NCBI GenBank assembly: GCA_031180825.1
Contig: JAPSLM010000007.1
Coordinates: 1 to 64,000 of the forward strand
Source: Paenibacillus sp.
Lineage (GTDB): Bacteria; Bacillota; Bacilli; Paenibacillales; NBRC-103111
Direction of reading: 5' to 3'
Length of the DNA stretch: 64,000 bases
Below are positions 1-7,554 of this stretch, piece after piece (positions within the stretch are counted from its first letter, which is position 1; every line of letters starts with the position of its first letter). A model generated the notes under the pieces. The model saw nothing but the letters and a program-made list of their open reading frames with translations. It did not search any database and was not told where the DNA came from. Made by a program: the position numbers and the translations under genes.

Positions 1-135
1 CCCGCCGCCGGCCTCTTCGGAAAAATATGTCATACAAGCATGATATCTCCATCTCTTAGAGATAGTCGATGTTGAAAACCTAAGAAAACGGGAGTAAATG
101 AAAGAAAATATTAATTTATAGTGGGAGTGATTGTC

Positions 136-354
136 TTGAATTATCGTCAATTTCAGTCTGGCGGTTGGCCAATATCCAGCTACCGCTATCCCTACTATTA
201 CAATCCCTACTACGGGTACACCCCTTATTCAATGCCAATGAGCAGCACTTGCCAACCCCCTTTTGAAATAGATGGGGAGTGCGAAGATGATTGCCTCAGG
301 TATGGAGGGAGACCAGAATTCTGTCGAAGAGTTTGTTGTCTGCCACCCCAATAA
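136..354 (+). CDS. Small Tyr-rich, Cys-rich protein of unknown function
   Basis: This short protein of about 72 residues matches no family I recognise. I start it at the TTG at 136 because GGGAGTGA lies 6 bases upstream; the in-frame GTG at 121 is part of that Shine-Dalgarno run and would give 77 residues. The first half is rich in Tyr, Pro and Asn, like some spore-coat or surface proteins. The second half carries six cysteines, including a twin CX3C arrangement (C-EDD-C, nine residues, C-RRV-C-C) like the alpha-hairpinin disulfide pattern. There is no hydrophobic signal peptide, so a coat protein assembled in the mother cell fits better than a secreted peptide. It stands alone, with a hairpin terminator behind it. 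Function is unknown; that it is a real gene is fairly likely. Confidence 0.6.
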   Translation: MNYRQFQSGGWPISSYRYPYYYNPYYGYTPYSMPMSSTCQPPFEIDGECEDDCLRYGGRPEFCRRVCCLPPQ

Positions 355-409
355 TACTCCCCCAAGGTTCAGTTATAGTTTTCCCCTCAAAACAACCTCA
401 AGCAACAAA

Positions 410-438
410 AGAGAAACCCGGCAGACGCGGGTTTCTCT
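410..438. terminator. Bidirectional intrinsic terminator
   Basis: An 11-bp perfect stem (410-420 with 428-438, arm AGAGAAACCCG) has a 7-base loop. On the minus strand it is followed by TTTTGTTGCTTG, so it mainly ends the AraC-type gene to its right; it also lies behind the small protein gene on the plus strand. Confidence 0.8.
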
Positions 439-469
439 ACAATCTGAAAAAAGCAGCTTCCTATCCTAA

Positions 470-1327
470 CTATTCAATAGGAATATAGATAACCATGCTT
501 AGGTGATCCGGAGTCGATTTGAGCACATCGGTCACTTCAAAATCCGGCCCCTCCCGCCGCTCGTAATTCGAATTCGGCAGCCACGTGCCGTAGATGTATT
601 TTCGCGTATTTTGCCCCGATCCGTCCACCCGAAATGCCGCGTATTTCCCCTTCGGAATCTCGTAACAGATGAACCCCGGCTCCAAATCTTCCGTAAACTC
701 GTGCACTTCTTCTCCGATCACGAACGAAAACCGGCCGTCATCCTGAAACTTGCAGGCAATTCCGTAGGCCATCTCCGGGGCGGCTCTGCCCGGAATCTTC
801 AGATATAAGCCGTTCCTCCCGAAGTCGCCGTAAAAGTGCGGGATCTCCTCGAAGTACTGCTCCTCCTGCAGCGTTGTCCCGTATTCGTAGCCGATGATCC
901 GGATCGCGTCCAGATCGATAATCTCAGGCCGATTCATATTCAATTCCCCTTCCGCATGTTGTTGATAATCCAGAAAATTGACCTTGTCCTGCAAACGAAG
1001 CGGGACGGATTCCTTCCGGTATTTCGCCGGAGTGATGCCAAACTGGCTCTCGAACGCTCTTGTGAACGCTTCTTGAGAGCCGTATTGAAACGAAACCGCG
1101 ATGTCAAGCACGCTTCTATCGGTTTCTTTCAATAAAACCGCGGCTTCGGTCAGCCTCCGTTTTCGAATGTATTGATGTACGGAAAATCCCGAGATGGCTT
1201 GAAACAGCCGTTGAAAATGAAAAGCCGAAAAACAAGCCGCCGACGAGATGGCCGTAATGTCCAGCTCCTCTTGCAGACGGTCTTCGATAAATTGTATCGC
1301 CCCTTGAATCCTCTTGAAATAATCCAT
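470..1327 (-). CDS. AraC-family regulator with GyrI-like effector domain
   Basis: This protein of about 285 residues is a transcription factor of the Rob/TipA-like layout. An N-terminal AraC-type double helix-turn-helix (about residues 1-105, ending in the signature around SQEAFTRAFESQFGITPAKYR) is followed by a GyrI-like small-molecule-binding domain. In known family members this domain binds lipophilic ligands and drugs. I start it at MDYFKRIQ, the usual beginning for this class; the frame stays open to 1375 but those residues look non-native. It is a single-gene unit that converges on the small Cys-rich gene. Its target genes cannot be read from the sequence. Confidence 0.88.
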   Translation of the reverse strand: MDYFKRIQGAIQFIEDRLQEELDITAISSAACFSAFHFQRLFQAISGFSVHQYIRKRRLTEAAVLLKETDRSVLDIAVSFQYGSQEAFTRAFESQFGITPAKYRKESVPLRLQDKVNFLDYQQHAEGELNMNRPEIIDLDAIRIIGYEYGTTLQEEQYFEEIPHFYGDFGRNGLYLKIPGRAAPEMAYGIACKFQDDGRFSFVIGEEVHEFTEDLEPGFICYEIPKGKYAAFRVDGSGQNTRKYIYGTWLPNSNYERREGPDFEVTDVLKSTPDHLSMVIYIPIE

Positions 1328-1509
1328 TCTCACCAAGCCCCCAGCCGTCGTGTCCTGGAATGTATTGTACAACAAAATCCCCCGCTTTTTTTGATAATCC
1401 GTGCGGAGTGTGTATTTTTTTGGCGGTTACCGCATCCGGCGTCCGTTTTGGCGTTTGCGGTCCGCTATGGTAAAATCACCCTATACGGATACGAACAGGA
1501 GGGACAGAG

Positions 1510-1860
1510 ATGATTAGAGATTTGTTGGGAAAAGCGGTTTCGATGGGGCTGGGCTTTGCCGTGGTCAGCAAAGAGCAGGCGGAGAAATTCGTCGACGAGC
1601 TGGTCAAAAAAGGCGAGCTGAACAAGGCCGAGTCGCAGCAGTACGTGGACGAATTGGTGCGCAAAGGGCAGGAAGCCCAATCCACGCTGGAGGAGAAGGT
1701 GCGAGGCTACATGCGTCAGGCGCTTCATGAGATGAACTTGACGACCAAGGACGATTACGTCCGGCTGACGCAGCGCATCGGAGAGCTCGAGCGCCGCGTG
1801 GCCGAGCTGGAAGGCAAGCAGCCCGAAGCCGGCCAAACCTTACCGCCCGCAAGCTCATGA
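1510..1860 (+). CDS. Phasin-like coiled-coil protein
   Basis: This 116-residue acidic protein starts at ATG 1510 behind GGAGGGACAG. It is almost wholly helical. An N-terminal stretch around residues 1-20 (DLLGKAVSMGLGFAVVSKEQ) is followed by long amphipathic helices with heptad-like charge and a coiled coil at about 80-105 (RIGELERRVAELEGK). This matches the phasin/PhaF-like family seen beside UbiB kinases in Bacillales, whose members are associated with polyhydroxyalkanoate granules or membranes. Its TGA overlaps the ATG of the next gene by four bases, so the two are translationally coupled and probably act together. A direct role in storage granules is not shown. Confidence 0.75.
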   Translation: MIRDLLGKAVSMGLGFAVVSKEQAEKFVDELVKKGELNKAESQQYVDELVRKGQEAQSTLEEKVRGYMRQALHEMNLTTKDDYVRLTQRIGELERRVAELEGKQPEAGQTLPPASS

Positions 1861-3536
1861 GTCTCGGACGGAAAATCCGGCATCTGCAGAGGTACCGCGA
1901 CATTGCCAAAGCGTTCGCCCGCAACGGGCTCGGCTTCCTCGTCAAAGAGCTAGGGCTGCCCGACCTGCTGGCCGGGACGCGCATCGGCTTGAATGAACGG
2001 CGGGAGGCCCGTTCGCGCACCATCGGCGAGCGCATCCGGACGTTTCTGGAGGAGCTTGGCCCGACCTTCGTCAAAATCGGCCAAATCGCCAGCACGCGTC
2101 CCGATCTGCTGCCCGCTCACATTATCGACGAGCTCGTCAAGCTGCAGGACCGGGTGCCGCCCTTCCCTTTCGAGCAAGTGCGCGAAGTTTTGGAAAGCGA
2201 GTTCGGCGAGCCCTTCGAGAAGCTGTTCGCGGAATTTCAAGAGACGCCGGTCGCCGCGGCTTCCATCGGACAGGTTCATCTCGCCCGGCTGCATACGGGC
2301 GAGCCGGTCGCCGTCAAAATTCAACGCCCGAACATTCGTTCCATCGTGGAGACGGATCTTGAAATCTTGGACGACCTGGCCCGCCTGGCCGAGCACCGGC
2401 TCGACTGGGCGGCCAAATATCAGGTGCGCGACATGGTGTACGAGCTGTCCCAGTCGCTGCGCGCCGAGCTGGATTACACGAACGAAGGCCGCAGCGCGCA
2501 GCGGATGGCGAAGCCCTTCGAGCGCGATTCGGACGTGCGCATTCCGGCCATTTATTGGGATTATTCGAGCCGCAACGTGCTGACCATGGAGTACTTGGAA
2601 GGCGTAAAGCCTACCGAAACGGAGCGGCTGCAAGAGCTGGGGTACGAACCGAAAAAGCTGGCCGAAACGATTGCCCGGATCGTCTTTCAGCAAATTTTTG
2701 TGGAGGGCTTCTTTCATGCCGATCCGCACCCGGGCAACCTTATCGTTCTCCCCGGCGGGGTGGTCGGACTGATCGACTTCGGCATGGTCGGACGCCTTAC
2801 TCCGATGATGAAATACCATTTCGGCTCGCTTGTCATTGCCCTGCGGCGCAACAGCACCGACGGCGTCATCAAAGCGATTGAAGGCATCGGCATCATTCCC
2901 GACGATGTCGACATGGACTCCCTGCGCGCGGATGTGGACGAGCTGCGGGAAAAATACTACGACGTGCCGCTCAGCCGCGTCAAGCTCGGGGAATCGGTCA
3001 ACGACCTGCTCGCCGTCGCCTACGAACACCGCGTGCGCATACCCGCCGACCTGACGCTGCTCGGCAAAGCGCTTCTCACGCTCGAAGGCGTCGTCACTTC
3101 GCTCGACCCGGCGTTCAGCGTCATCAGCATCGCGGAGCCGTTCGGACGAAAGCTGTTCGCCGAACGATTCAGTCCCCGCAATGTGGCCGACAGCGTCTGG
3201 CAGCAGGTAAGCGAGGCCGCTTCCCTGCTGACGGAGACGCCGATGAAGCTGCGCGAGCTGCTCGGGATGATGAAGAAGGGCAGGCTGCGCCTCGAAATAT
3301 CGATCGCCGAGCTGGATGCCTTGATGAAAAAAATGGACCGCATCAGCAACCAGCTATCGTTCAGCATCGTCCTGCTCGCATTCAGCATTATTATGGTCGG
3401 TCTCATCATCGGCTCGTCGCTCGGCAGACAATCGACCTTGCTGTGGAATTTTCCGGTGATTGAAATCGGATTCTGCGTCGCCACGCTGATGTTTCTATGG
3501 CTGCTGCTGTCGATCTTCAGGTCGGGACGGTTTTGA
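1857..3536 (+). CDS. UbiB/ABC1-family atypical protein kinase
   Basis: This 559-residue protein has all the marks of the UbiB (ABC1/ADCK) family. The KxGQ motif is at residues 73-76, an alanine-rich loop AAASIGQVH is at 133-141, the nucleotide-binding Lys is at 154 in VAVK, the catalytic loop HADPHPGN is at 287-294, and DFG is at 307-309. Two C-terminal membrane helices (about 495-518 and 527-552) anchor it. Family members bind ATP and support isoprenoid-quinone or other lipid metabolism; the substrate is unknown in Firmicutes, which make menaquinone. It forms an operon with the phasin-like gene through an ATGA overlap, and an intrinsic terminator follows. Confidence 0.93.
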   Translation: MSLGRKIRHLQRYRDIAKAFARNGLGFLVKELGLPDLLAGTRIGLNERREARSRTIGERIRTFLEELGPTFVKIGQIASTRPDLLPAHIIDELVKLQDRVPPFPFEQVREVLESEFGEPFEKLFAEFQETPVAAASIGQVHLARLHTGEPVAVKIQRPNIRSIVETDLEILDDLARLAEHRLDWAAKYQVRDMVYELSQSLRAELDYTNEGRSAQRMAKPFERDSDVRIPAIYWDYSSRNVLTMEYLEGVKPTETERLQELGYEPKKLAETIARIVFQQIFVEGFFHADPHPGNLIVLPGGVVGLIDFGMVGRLTPMMKYHFGSLVIALRRNSTDGVIKAIEGIGIIPDDVDMDSLRADVDELREKYYDVPLSRVKLGESVNDLLAVAYEHRVRIPADLTLLGKALLTLEGVVTSLDPAFSVISIAEPFGRKLFAERFSPRNVADSVWQQVSEAASLLTETPMKLRELLGMMKKGRLRLEISIAELDALMKKMDRISNQLSFSIVLLAFSIIMVGLIIGSSLGRQSTLLWNFPVIEIGFCVATLMFLWLLLSIFRSGRF

Positions 3537-3537
3537 A

Positions 3538-3567
3538 CATCGGATCGGCGTCCGACGATGCTTTTTT
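3538..3567 (+). terminator. Intrinsic terminator after the UbiB-like gene
   Basis: A stem of CATCG plus TCGG (with a GA bulge) pairs with CCGA plus CGATG around a CGT loop, and six T residues follow at 3562-3567. It starts just behind the UbiB stop codon. Confidence 0.75.
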
Positions 3568-3663
3568 AGGCCGCCTCCCTGGGGATTGTTCGAGCCGAAG
3601 AGGCTTGAACATAACACGTTGCTTTTAGGAAAAAATGCGCATCCCGCTGTTCAGGGTCAGTCA

Positions 3664-4075
3664 TAAAAAGAAGAAGCCGACCGAAGTCGCTCCTTCGTGG
3701 CTTCTTGTAGTCAGTCCGACATTTTTTTGAACATTCTCGTAAAATGGTTTTGGTCCGAAAATCCGATCTCCGCCGATCTCCTTCAAGCTTCGCTGCCCGC
3801 ATCGAATCCATAGCTTCGCCCGCTCCACCCGCAGCCGAATCAAGTACTGGTGCGGGTCCACCCGGTGTGCCGCTTAAACAGGCGGACCAGATGGGACAGA
3901 CTGACATTCGCAGCGGAGGCCAATTGTTCGAGCGTCATGTCCGGCTCCAGATGCTCATGCATAAATTCGATCGCGCTCTCGCCGGGGGGATAATTTGAAT
4001 GTCTCCCTGTCTCGCGATCCCGTTGTTCATTCCCCCCGGCTCGTATTCGCTCAGTTCGACGGGGCCGGCGGAGCC
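3664..4075 (-). pseudogene. AraC-family regulator, truncated and frameshifted
   Basis: The C-terminal DNA-binding half of an AraC regulator can be read here only by changing frames. One frame gives ESAIEFMHEHLEPDMTLEQ and on through VSLSHLVRLFKRHTG, the first helix-turn-helix. A one-base loss near 3867 moves the reading to VDPHQYLIRLRVERAK. A further shift near 3770 gives EIGFSDQNHFTRMFKK, the classic second motif, and another follows near 3720. No start codon or N-terminal ligand domain is visible upstream; the homology ends about where the AT-rich element begins. A hairpin (3671-3706) with a minus-strand T-run still sits at its end. This is a decayed gene, possibly cut by insertion of the neighbouring element. 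Confidence 0.75.
3671..3706 (-). terminator. Terminator of the broken AraC gene
   Basis: Arms AAGAAGCC (3671-3678) and GGCTTCTT (3699-3706) form a stem. On the minus strand it is followed by CTTTTTATG. Confidence 0.6.
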
Positions 4076-4158
4076 GTGGAGACTTTTATAATAAGAAACT
4101 GCAAAATAGCCCGATACAAGGGCAATAAATTAAAATATGAGCGTTCACATTACACAGG

Positions 4159-4188
4159 ATACCGCCCAATTGGACAAGTGGGCGGTAT
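4159..4188 (+). terminator. Hairpin, probable terminator
   Basis: A perfect 10-bp stem, ATACCGCCCA (4159-4168) with TGGGCGGTAT (4179-4188), encloses a 10-base loop and is followed by TTCTGTA. The T-run is weak, so it may be a structural element of the mobile DNA instead. Confidence 0.45.
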
Positions 4189-4208
4189 TTCTGTATCTGG
4201 ATAGCGGT

Positions 4209-4233
4209 ACTTCGGGACAAGTTGGCCTGAAGT
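4209..4233. repeat. Imperfect 25-bp inverted repeat, copy 1
   Basis: The arms ACTTCGGGACAA and TTGGCCTGAAGT flank a central G. The sequence differs by only two bases from the perfect palindrome at 4433-4457. The two copies bracket the relaxase-like coding remnant. Confidence 0.6.
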
Positions 4234-4257
4234 CATTGGAGCCAACACCGGGAGCTT

Positions 4258-4400
4258 TCGGCAAAGAAAACAAAAAAGCCGCCTATGGTGAGTACCGGGC
4301 GGCAAGAAAGGAAATGCAAGAGATTGTGACCATAAAGGCCAATATTGACCATCTGTTCAGCCTGACGGATGTGCAGAAAAATAAGGAAATCGAGCGATAG
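4258..4400 (+). pseudogene. Relaxase/mobilization protein, C-terminal remnant
   Basis: About 45 residues remain, including AAYGEYRAARKEMQEIVTIK and NIDHLFSLTDVQKNKEIER. This helical tail resembles, from memory, the C-termini of MobA/VirD2-type relaxases in conjugative elements of Firmicutes. The frame is open back to an ATG at 4137, but the residues before about 4258 read through a hairpin and an inverted repeat and look unrelated. The catalytic HUH part is absent. I am moderately confident of the family and quite sure the gene is not complete. Confidence 0.45.
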
Positions 4401-4432
4401 CGACATGACGCGACATGAGGTGCGAAGCGCCG

Positions 4433-4457
4433 ACTTCGGGCCAAGTTGGCCCGAAGT
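4433..4457. repeat. Perfect 25-bp inverted repeat, copy 2
   Basis: The arms ACTTCGGGCCAA and TTGGCCCGAAGT flank one central G. It lies 33 bases behind the relaxase remnant's stop codon. It repeats the imperfect copy at 4209-4233 in the same orientation. It could be a transfer-origin fold, a recombination site or a repeat unit; no T-run supports a terminator. Confidence 0.7.
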
Positions 4458-4542
4458 TGCAGGGTTTGGGGAAGGCACTCCTCAAAAATGTGCAAGTGTC
4501 AATACACTTGCCCTGCTTGCCGTTTTTGCGATAATGCCCCAA

Positions 4543-4590
4543 TACATGTAACAATCAAAATTGACAATGATGGTTACATGTACTATGATA
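4543..4590 (+). promoter_or_regulatory. Strong sigma-A promoter inside an operator-like dyad
   Basis: TTGACA (4561-4566) and TATGAT (4584-4589) are separated by exactly 17 bases. The inverted pair TACATGTAAC (4543-4552) and GTTACATGTA (4573-4582) lies one copy upstream of the -35 box and one in the spacer, as a repressor site would. Transcription would read into the pnuC-like gene. A small hairpin (TTTCCC-TTC-GGGAAA, 4632-4646) lies just before its Shine-Dalgarno sequence. No matching repressor gene is obvious nearby. Confidence 0.7.
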
Positions 4591-4662
4591 CCCTTATAAA
4601 TCAGGTCAATCCACTCCAATAACTGATTAATTTTCCCTTCGGGAAATTGTATAGGGGGCTAC

Positions 4663-5370
4663 ATGATGTTTGTAAATCAAATTGTTTCAATACTAAAAAG
4701 CAAAAAGGAGATGGCAATCACAACTTCATGTATTGCGTTTTCCATCATTTTTGGTTTTTTATCTGATGATTTATGGATTGGGGGCACAATACTTGCTACA
4801 GGTTTGATAGGTGCATTTTATGCAAGTGAAGGAAAACGAATTAACTACATTTTAGGCTTGATCAATTACCTTTTGATGGCTTATGTAGCGTACAAAAATC
4901 ATTTGCATGGAATTTTATTTTTTTACACATTTATATTTGCGCCGCTTCAAATAATAGGTTTTTTTTCATGGAAGAAGCAATTGAGCGCTGATAACACGGT
5001 TAACGCAAGAAGATTTACTTTGAAAACAGCACTTTTTATAATTGTTTTAAGTATTGTATGTAGCTTTATTCTTGGCTATCTGTTGAGTTTAATTCCGAAT
5101 CAGCAGTTATCTTACTTGGATGCAAGTACAAACTGTATCAATTTATTTGGCGTTATTTTGATGATCATGCGATACCAAGAAGCGTTCTGGTTGTGGCTAG
5201 TCAATAACATTTTGGATTTAATCATATGGACTCTGGTTCTGCTTAGCAATGGAGAAGGAGCATTTATGATGTTTTGCGCTTCGGTGGGCTTCCTTTTCAT
5301 AAATATCTACGGAATTATCAAATGGCATAGAAAATCAGCAAACAACGATTTGCAAAAATCAGAAGGGTGA
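4663..5370 (+). CDS. pnuC: PnuC-family nicotinamide riboside transporter
   Basis: This 235-residue membrane protein has about seven or eight hydrophobic segments. It has the PnuC signature region near the end, where aromatic and Asn residues lie in WLWLVNNILDLIIW and NIYGIIKWHRK. PnuC carriers import nicotinamide riboside or related vitamins by facilitated diffusion, trapped by phosphorylation inside. AGGGGG sits 5 bases before the ATG; an in-frame ATG at 4666 is also possible. It is the first gene of a three-gene AT-rich cargo operon and shares the promoter at 4561-4589. No salvage kinase (NadR-like) is nearby, so the true substrate is uncertain. Confidence 0.8.
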   Translation: MMFVNQIVSILKSKKEMAITTSCIAFSIIFGFLSDDLWIGGTILATGLIGAFYASEGKRINYILGLINYLLMAYVAYKNHLHGILFFYTFIFAPLQIIGFFSWKKQLSADNTVNARRFTLKTALFIIVLSIVCSFILGYLLSLIPNQQLSYLDASTNCINLFGVILMIMRYQEAFWLWLVNNILDLIIWTLVLLSNGEGAFMMFCASVGFLFINIYGIIKWHRKSANNDLQKSEG

Positions 5371-5371
5371 G

Positions 5372-5929
5372 ATGATGGAGTTTCTTTGTATAGACATTAT
5401 GAATAGCGACCGGGTAGACTGGCAGAATGCTGAAAATCTAAGGGATATGTTGGACGATGAAAAATGGTTAAATGAGCTTTTAGAAAAATGGGAGTTAGAA
5501 GCTTCTTCACCAATAGATACTGTTTCTCTAAAAAAGCTAAAGGCACTGCGCAAGCAAATGTACGCTATCGTATCCAAACTGAGTAACGGTGATGAACTGC
5601 AGAGAAACCAACTCAATGAGGTGAACAAAATACTGGAAGACATGTCCACGTATGTCCGGATGGATTATAAAAACAACGAATTTACCCTTGAGTACAGCTA
5701 TAGTGGCAAAGGGTGGTTTTTGGTTATTTGGCATGTCGCTAAGTCATTTGCAGACATGTTATGTAATTACGGCACTACACGGACTAAGGTATGTGACAAT
5801 CAGGATTGCGGCTGGGTATTTTATGACCAAAGTAAAAATAAATCACGAAGATGGTGCGATGATAAAGTATGTGGAAATATTATGAAGGTTCGCCGTTTCC
5901 GTTCCCGAAAAAAAGTGGAAGAAAATTAA
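5372..5929 (+). CDS. ABATE/CGNR zinc-finger domain protein
   Basis: This 185-residue protein starts one base after the pnuC stop, with AGAAGGG as the ribosome binding site, so the two are coupled. The N-terminal part (about 1-130) fits the ABATE domain. The C-terminal end is a CGNR zinc finger: VCDNQDCGWVFYDQSKN and RRWCDDKVCGNIMKVRRFRS give four Cys ligands and the basic segment. In the usual motif the residues are C-G-N-R; here Arg is replaced by Ile. CGNR proteins are thought to be transcription regulators, often beside transporters or antibiotic-related genes. It may control the cargo operon through the TACATGTAAC dyad, which is my inference. Confidence 0.8.
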   Translation: MMEFLCIDIMNSDRVDWQNAENLRDMLDDEKWLNELLEKWELEASSPIDTVSLKKLKALRKQMYAIVSKLSNGDELQRNQLNEVNKILEDMSTYVRMDYKNNEFTLEYSYSGKGWFLVIWHVAKSFADMLCNYGTTRTKVCDNQDCGWVFYDQSKNKSRRWCDDKVCGNIMKVRRFRSRKKVEEN

Positions 5930-5952
5930 ATATGCACAAGGAGGTAATGCAA

Positions 5953-6540
5953 GTGACTGATAGTCAGAACTTCTCTAAGACTAATTATTCGTATAAGCCG
6001 CTCACGGAATCAACTTGGGATGATTTTACCCTCTTGTTCGGGGAAAGAGGAGCAAGTTCCGGTTGCTGGTGTATGTGGTGGCGCACCGCGGACAAGAAAG
6101 AGTTTGAGAATAACAAGGGAAATAAAAACAAAGAAACCATAAGACAACTGGTTCTGGCCGGAGGTGTACCAGGGATTATTGGTTATGACAAAATGAAGCC
6201 CATAGGTTGGTGTTCCGTTGCACCACGAGAGCAATTCCCGGGTTTGGACAGAACTCGTAGATTGCAAAAGATAGATGATCAGCCGGTATGGTCTATTGTT
6301 TGTCTCTTTGTTGACAAAACCTATAGGCGTTCGGGAGTAACTGAATTGCTACTTTTATCTGCCATTGAACATGTAAAAAACAATGACGGAAAGATAATTG
6401 AGGCTTATCCGGCAGACCCAAAAGGCGAGACTATTGCTGCCTTTATCAACGCGGGGTTCCGATCTACTTATTCCAGAGTTGGCTTCCAGGAGGTTTTGCG
6501 GCGGGGAAGCCGCCCAATTATGCGACTTCAAACCAACTGA
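5953..6540 (+). CDS. GNAT-family N-acetyltransferase
   Basis: I start this 195-residue protein at the GTG at 5953 because AAGGAGG lies 8 bases upstream. The acetyl-CoA-binding region is VWSIVCLFVDKTYRRSGVTE (the R/Q-x-x-G/A-like turn RRSGV), followed by the helix ELLLLSAIEHVKNN and the C-terminal AGFRSTYSRVGFQEVLRR. An N-terminal SGCWCMWWR motif is typical of a GNAT subgroup found in Gram-positive bacteria whose substrate is not known. It is the third gene of the AT-rich cargo operon. Such enzymes often inactivate antibiotics or toxins, but nothing here fixes the substrate. Confidence 0.85.
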   Translation: MTDSQNFSKTNYSYKPLTESTWDDFTLLFGERGASSGCWCMWWRTADKKEFENNKGNKNKETIRQLVLAGGVPGIIGYDKMKPIGWCSVAPREQFPGLDRTRRLQKIDDQPVWSIVCLFVDKTYRRSGVTELLLLSAIEHVKNNDGKIIEAYPADPKGETIAAFINAGFRSTYSRVGFQEVLRRGSRPIMRLQTN

Positions 6541-6586
6541 ATTCAAAGGGTATAATATAGGTGTAATGTGATAGGAAGGAGGACAC

Positions 6587-6925
6587 ATGGCAAGAGTAGC
6601 CAACAGGCAGAGCATTACAAAAACAGCTTCAAAAAACAAGGTATGGTATGTAGCCTTTTATATTCGTCTTCCACGTGAAGATAAGCACGGAAAAGACGAA
6701 TCCGAAAGCATTGCCAACCAAAGACTTTGACAGACTTCCTTGAACAGCAAGATGATGATGACGAGTATATTTTTGTTGACGAATATGTCGATGACGGCGT
6801 GAGCGGCACGACAGACGAGGAACGCGAAAGCTTTCCGCGAAACTATTTCAGAAAAGGATGCCGCAATGTATAAGCAAAGTATTTACCAGGACTGGAAAGA
6901 CGGCGAAATTACCCATGCTTCATCT
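6587..6925 (+). pseudogene. Large serine recombinase, inactivated
   Basis: A good AAGGAGG site precedes the ATG at 6587. The N-terminus (VWYVAFYIRLPREDKHGKDE) is that of TnpX/TndX-like recombinases, but the catalytic Ser of the usual YIRLSRED is Pro here (CCA at 6671-6673). A one-base loss near 6722 shifts the frame; beyond it LTDFLEQQDDDDEYIFVDEY and DDGVSGTTDEERESF are readable. At about 6832 the sequence jumps to ISEKDAAMYKQSIYQDWKDG, a C-terminal coiled-coil segment, so several hundred codons are missing. Three independent lesions make this a relic of the element's integrase. Confidence 0.85.
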
Positions 6926-7021
6926 TCGTCCCCCTACCTCCCGGCGTCGTATTGTACCGGACAGTATAACATCATCCGGCATCCATGCTCTTGAACAAAA
7001 TGATCGGATCATCGTCTAAAA

Positions 7022-7470
7022 TTACTCGACGGATTTTTGGGATGCGATATAAAAATAACCGAAAAACAACCCGCACACCAGCGCAATGAACCCGTATCCC
7101 CCGAAAATGTCACACCGGGCCGAGACAAACCCGAAGCCCAGACCCATCTCGATATGGACGGCATTCAGCCCTAGCGACTGGAACGAATCGATCGTCGCCC
7201 TGATCGAAGAATCCGTGCGATGATGCAGATATCCGGCCGCAATCGGCTCGACGATCCCCGAAAACAAGCATAGCAAATCAACAGCAGCGCCGCCAAGCCG
7301 GAATAATCTTTCGCTGCAGCGATATACGTAAACCCTGCGGCAAAAACGGCCACCGCCACAAGCAGCAAAGTCCTGCTGCGGAACCGGGGCGCCAAGCAGC
7401 CAGACGTTGACGTCCTCGCATGGCTATCGTATCACAAGCGGCAAACCATCCGCCAAGGATAATCCCGATG
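7022..7470 (-). pseudogene. MFS transporter, C-terminal remnant with frameshifts
   Basis: Hydrophobic segments of a major facilitator protein are readable in pieces. FIFIGIILGGWFAACDT (about 7430-7480) comes first; after a frame change RFRSRTLLLVAVAVFAAGF and GLAALLLICYACF follow; a second shift near 7265 leads to GIVEPIAAGYLHHR and the last helix GFIALVCGLFFGYFYI. No N-terminal half exists. It lies directly right of the decayed mobile element and ends head to tail with the next efflux gene's terminator. It is probably half of a host gene lost during insertion or deletion. Confidence 0.6.
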
Positions 7471-7481
7471 AAAATAAAACA

Positions 7482-7505
7482 AAGCGTCCCTCCTGCGGGA
7501 CGCTT
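7482..7505 (-). terminator. Intrinsic terminator of the TetL-like pump gene
   Basis: A 9-bp stem of AAGCGTCCC (7482-7490) and GGGACGCTT (7497-7505) is followed on the minus strand by TGTTTTATTTTC. Confidence 0.8.
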
Positions 7506-7554
7506 GAAAGTTGTGCGCGATTGCTTGAATCAACGCGGCTTGCTCTCCGTGCGT

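Larger units (their letters stand above)
4085..6930. mobile_element. Decayed integrative/mobilizable element with intact cargo
   Basis: This stretch is visibly richer in A+T than its flanks. It holds, in order, the tail of a relaxase-like gene, two copies of an inverted repeat, three complete genes (pnuC-like, ABATE/CGNR, GNAT), and a wrecked large serine recombinase. Cargo between the mobilization region and the integrase is a common layout in Tn1549- and Tn4451-like elements of Firmicutes. Broken genes lie on both sides (AraC on the left, MFS on the right). I infer an old insertion that can no longer move; the exact ends and any target duplication were not found. Confidence 0.65.

Noticed and set aside
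98..121. Seven-codon ATG frame with GGGAG before it
   Set aside because: Too short to support; probably chance next to the real small gene.
4369..4551. 60-residue plus-strand frame across the perfect palindrome
   Set aside because: It overlaps the relaxase remnant in another frame and runs through the inverted repeat; no coding character.
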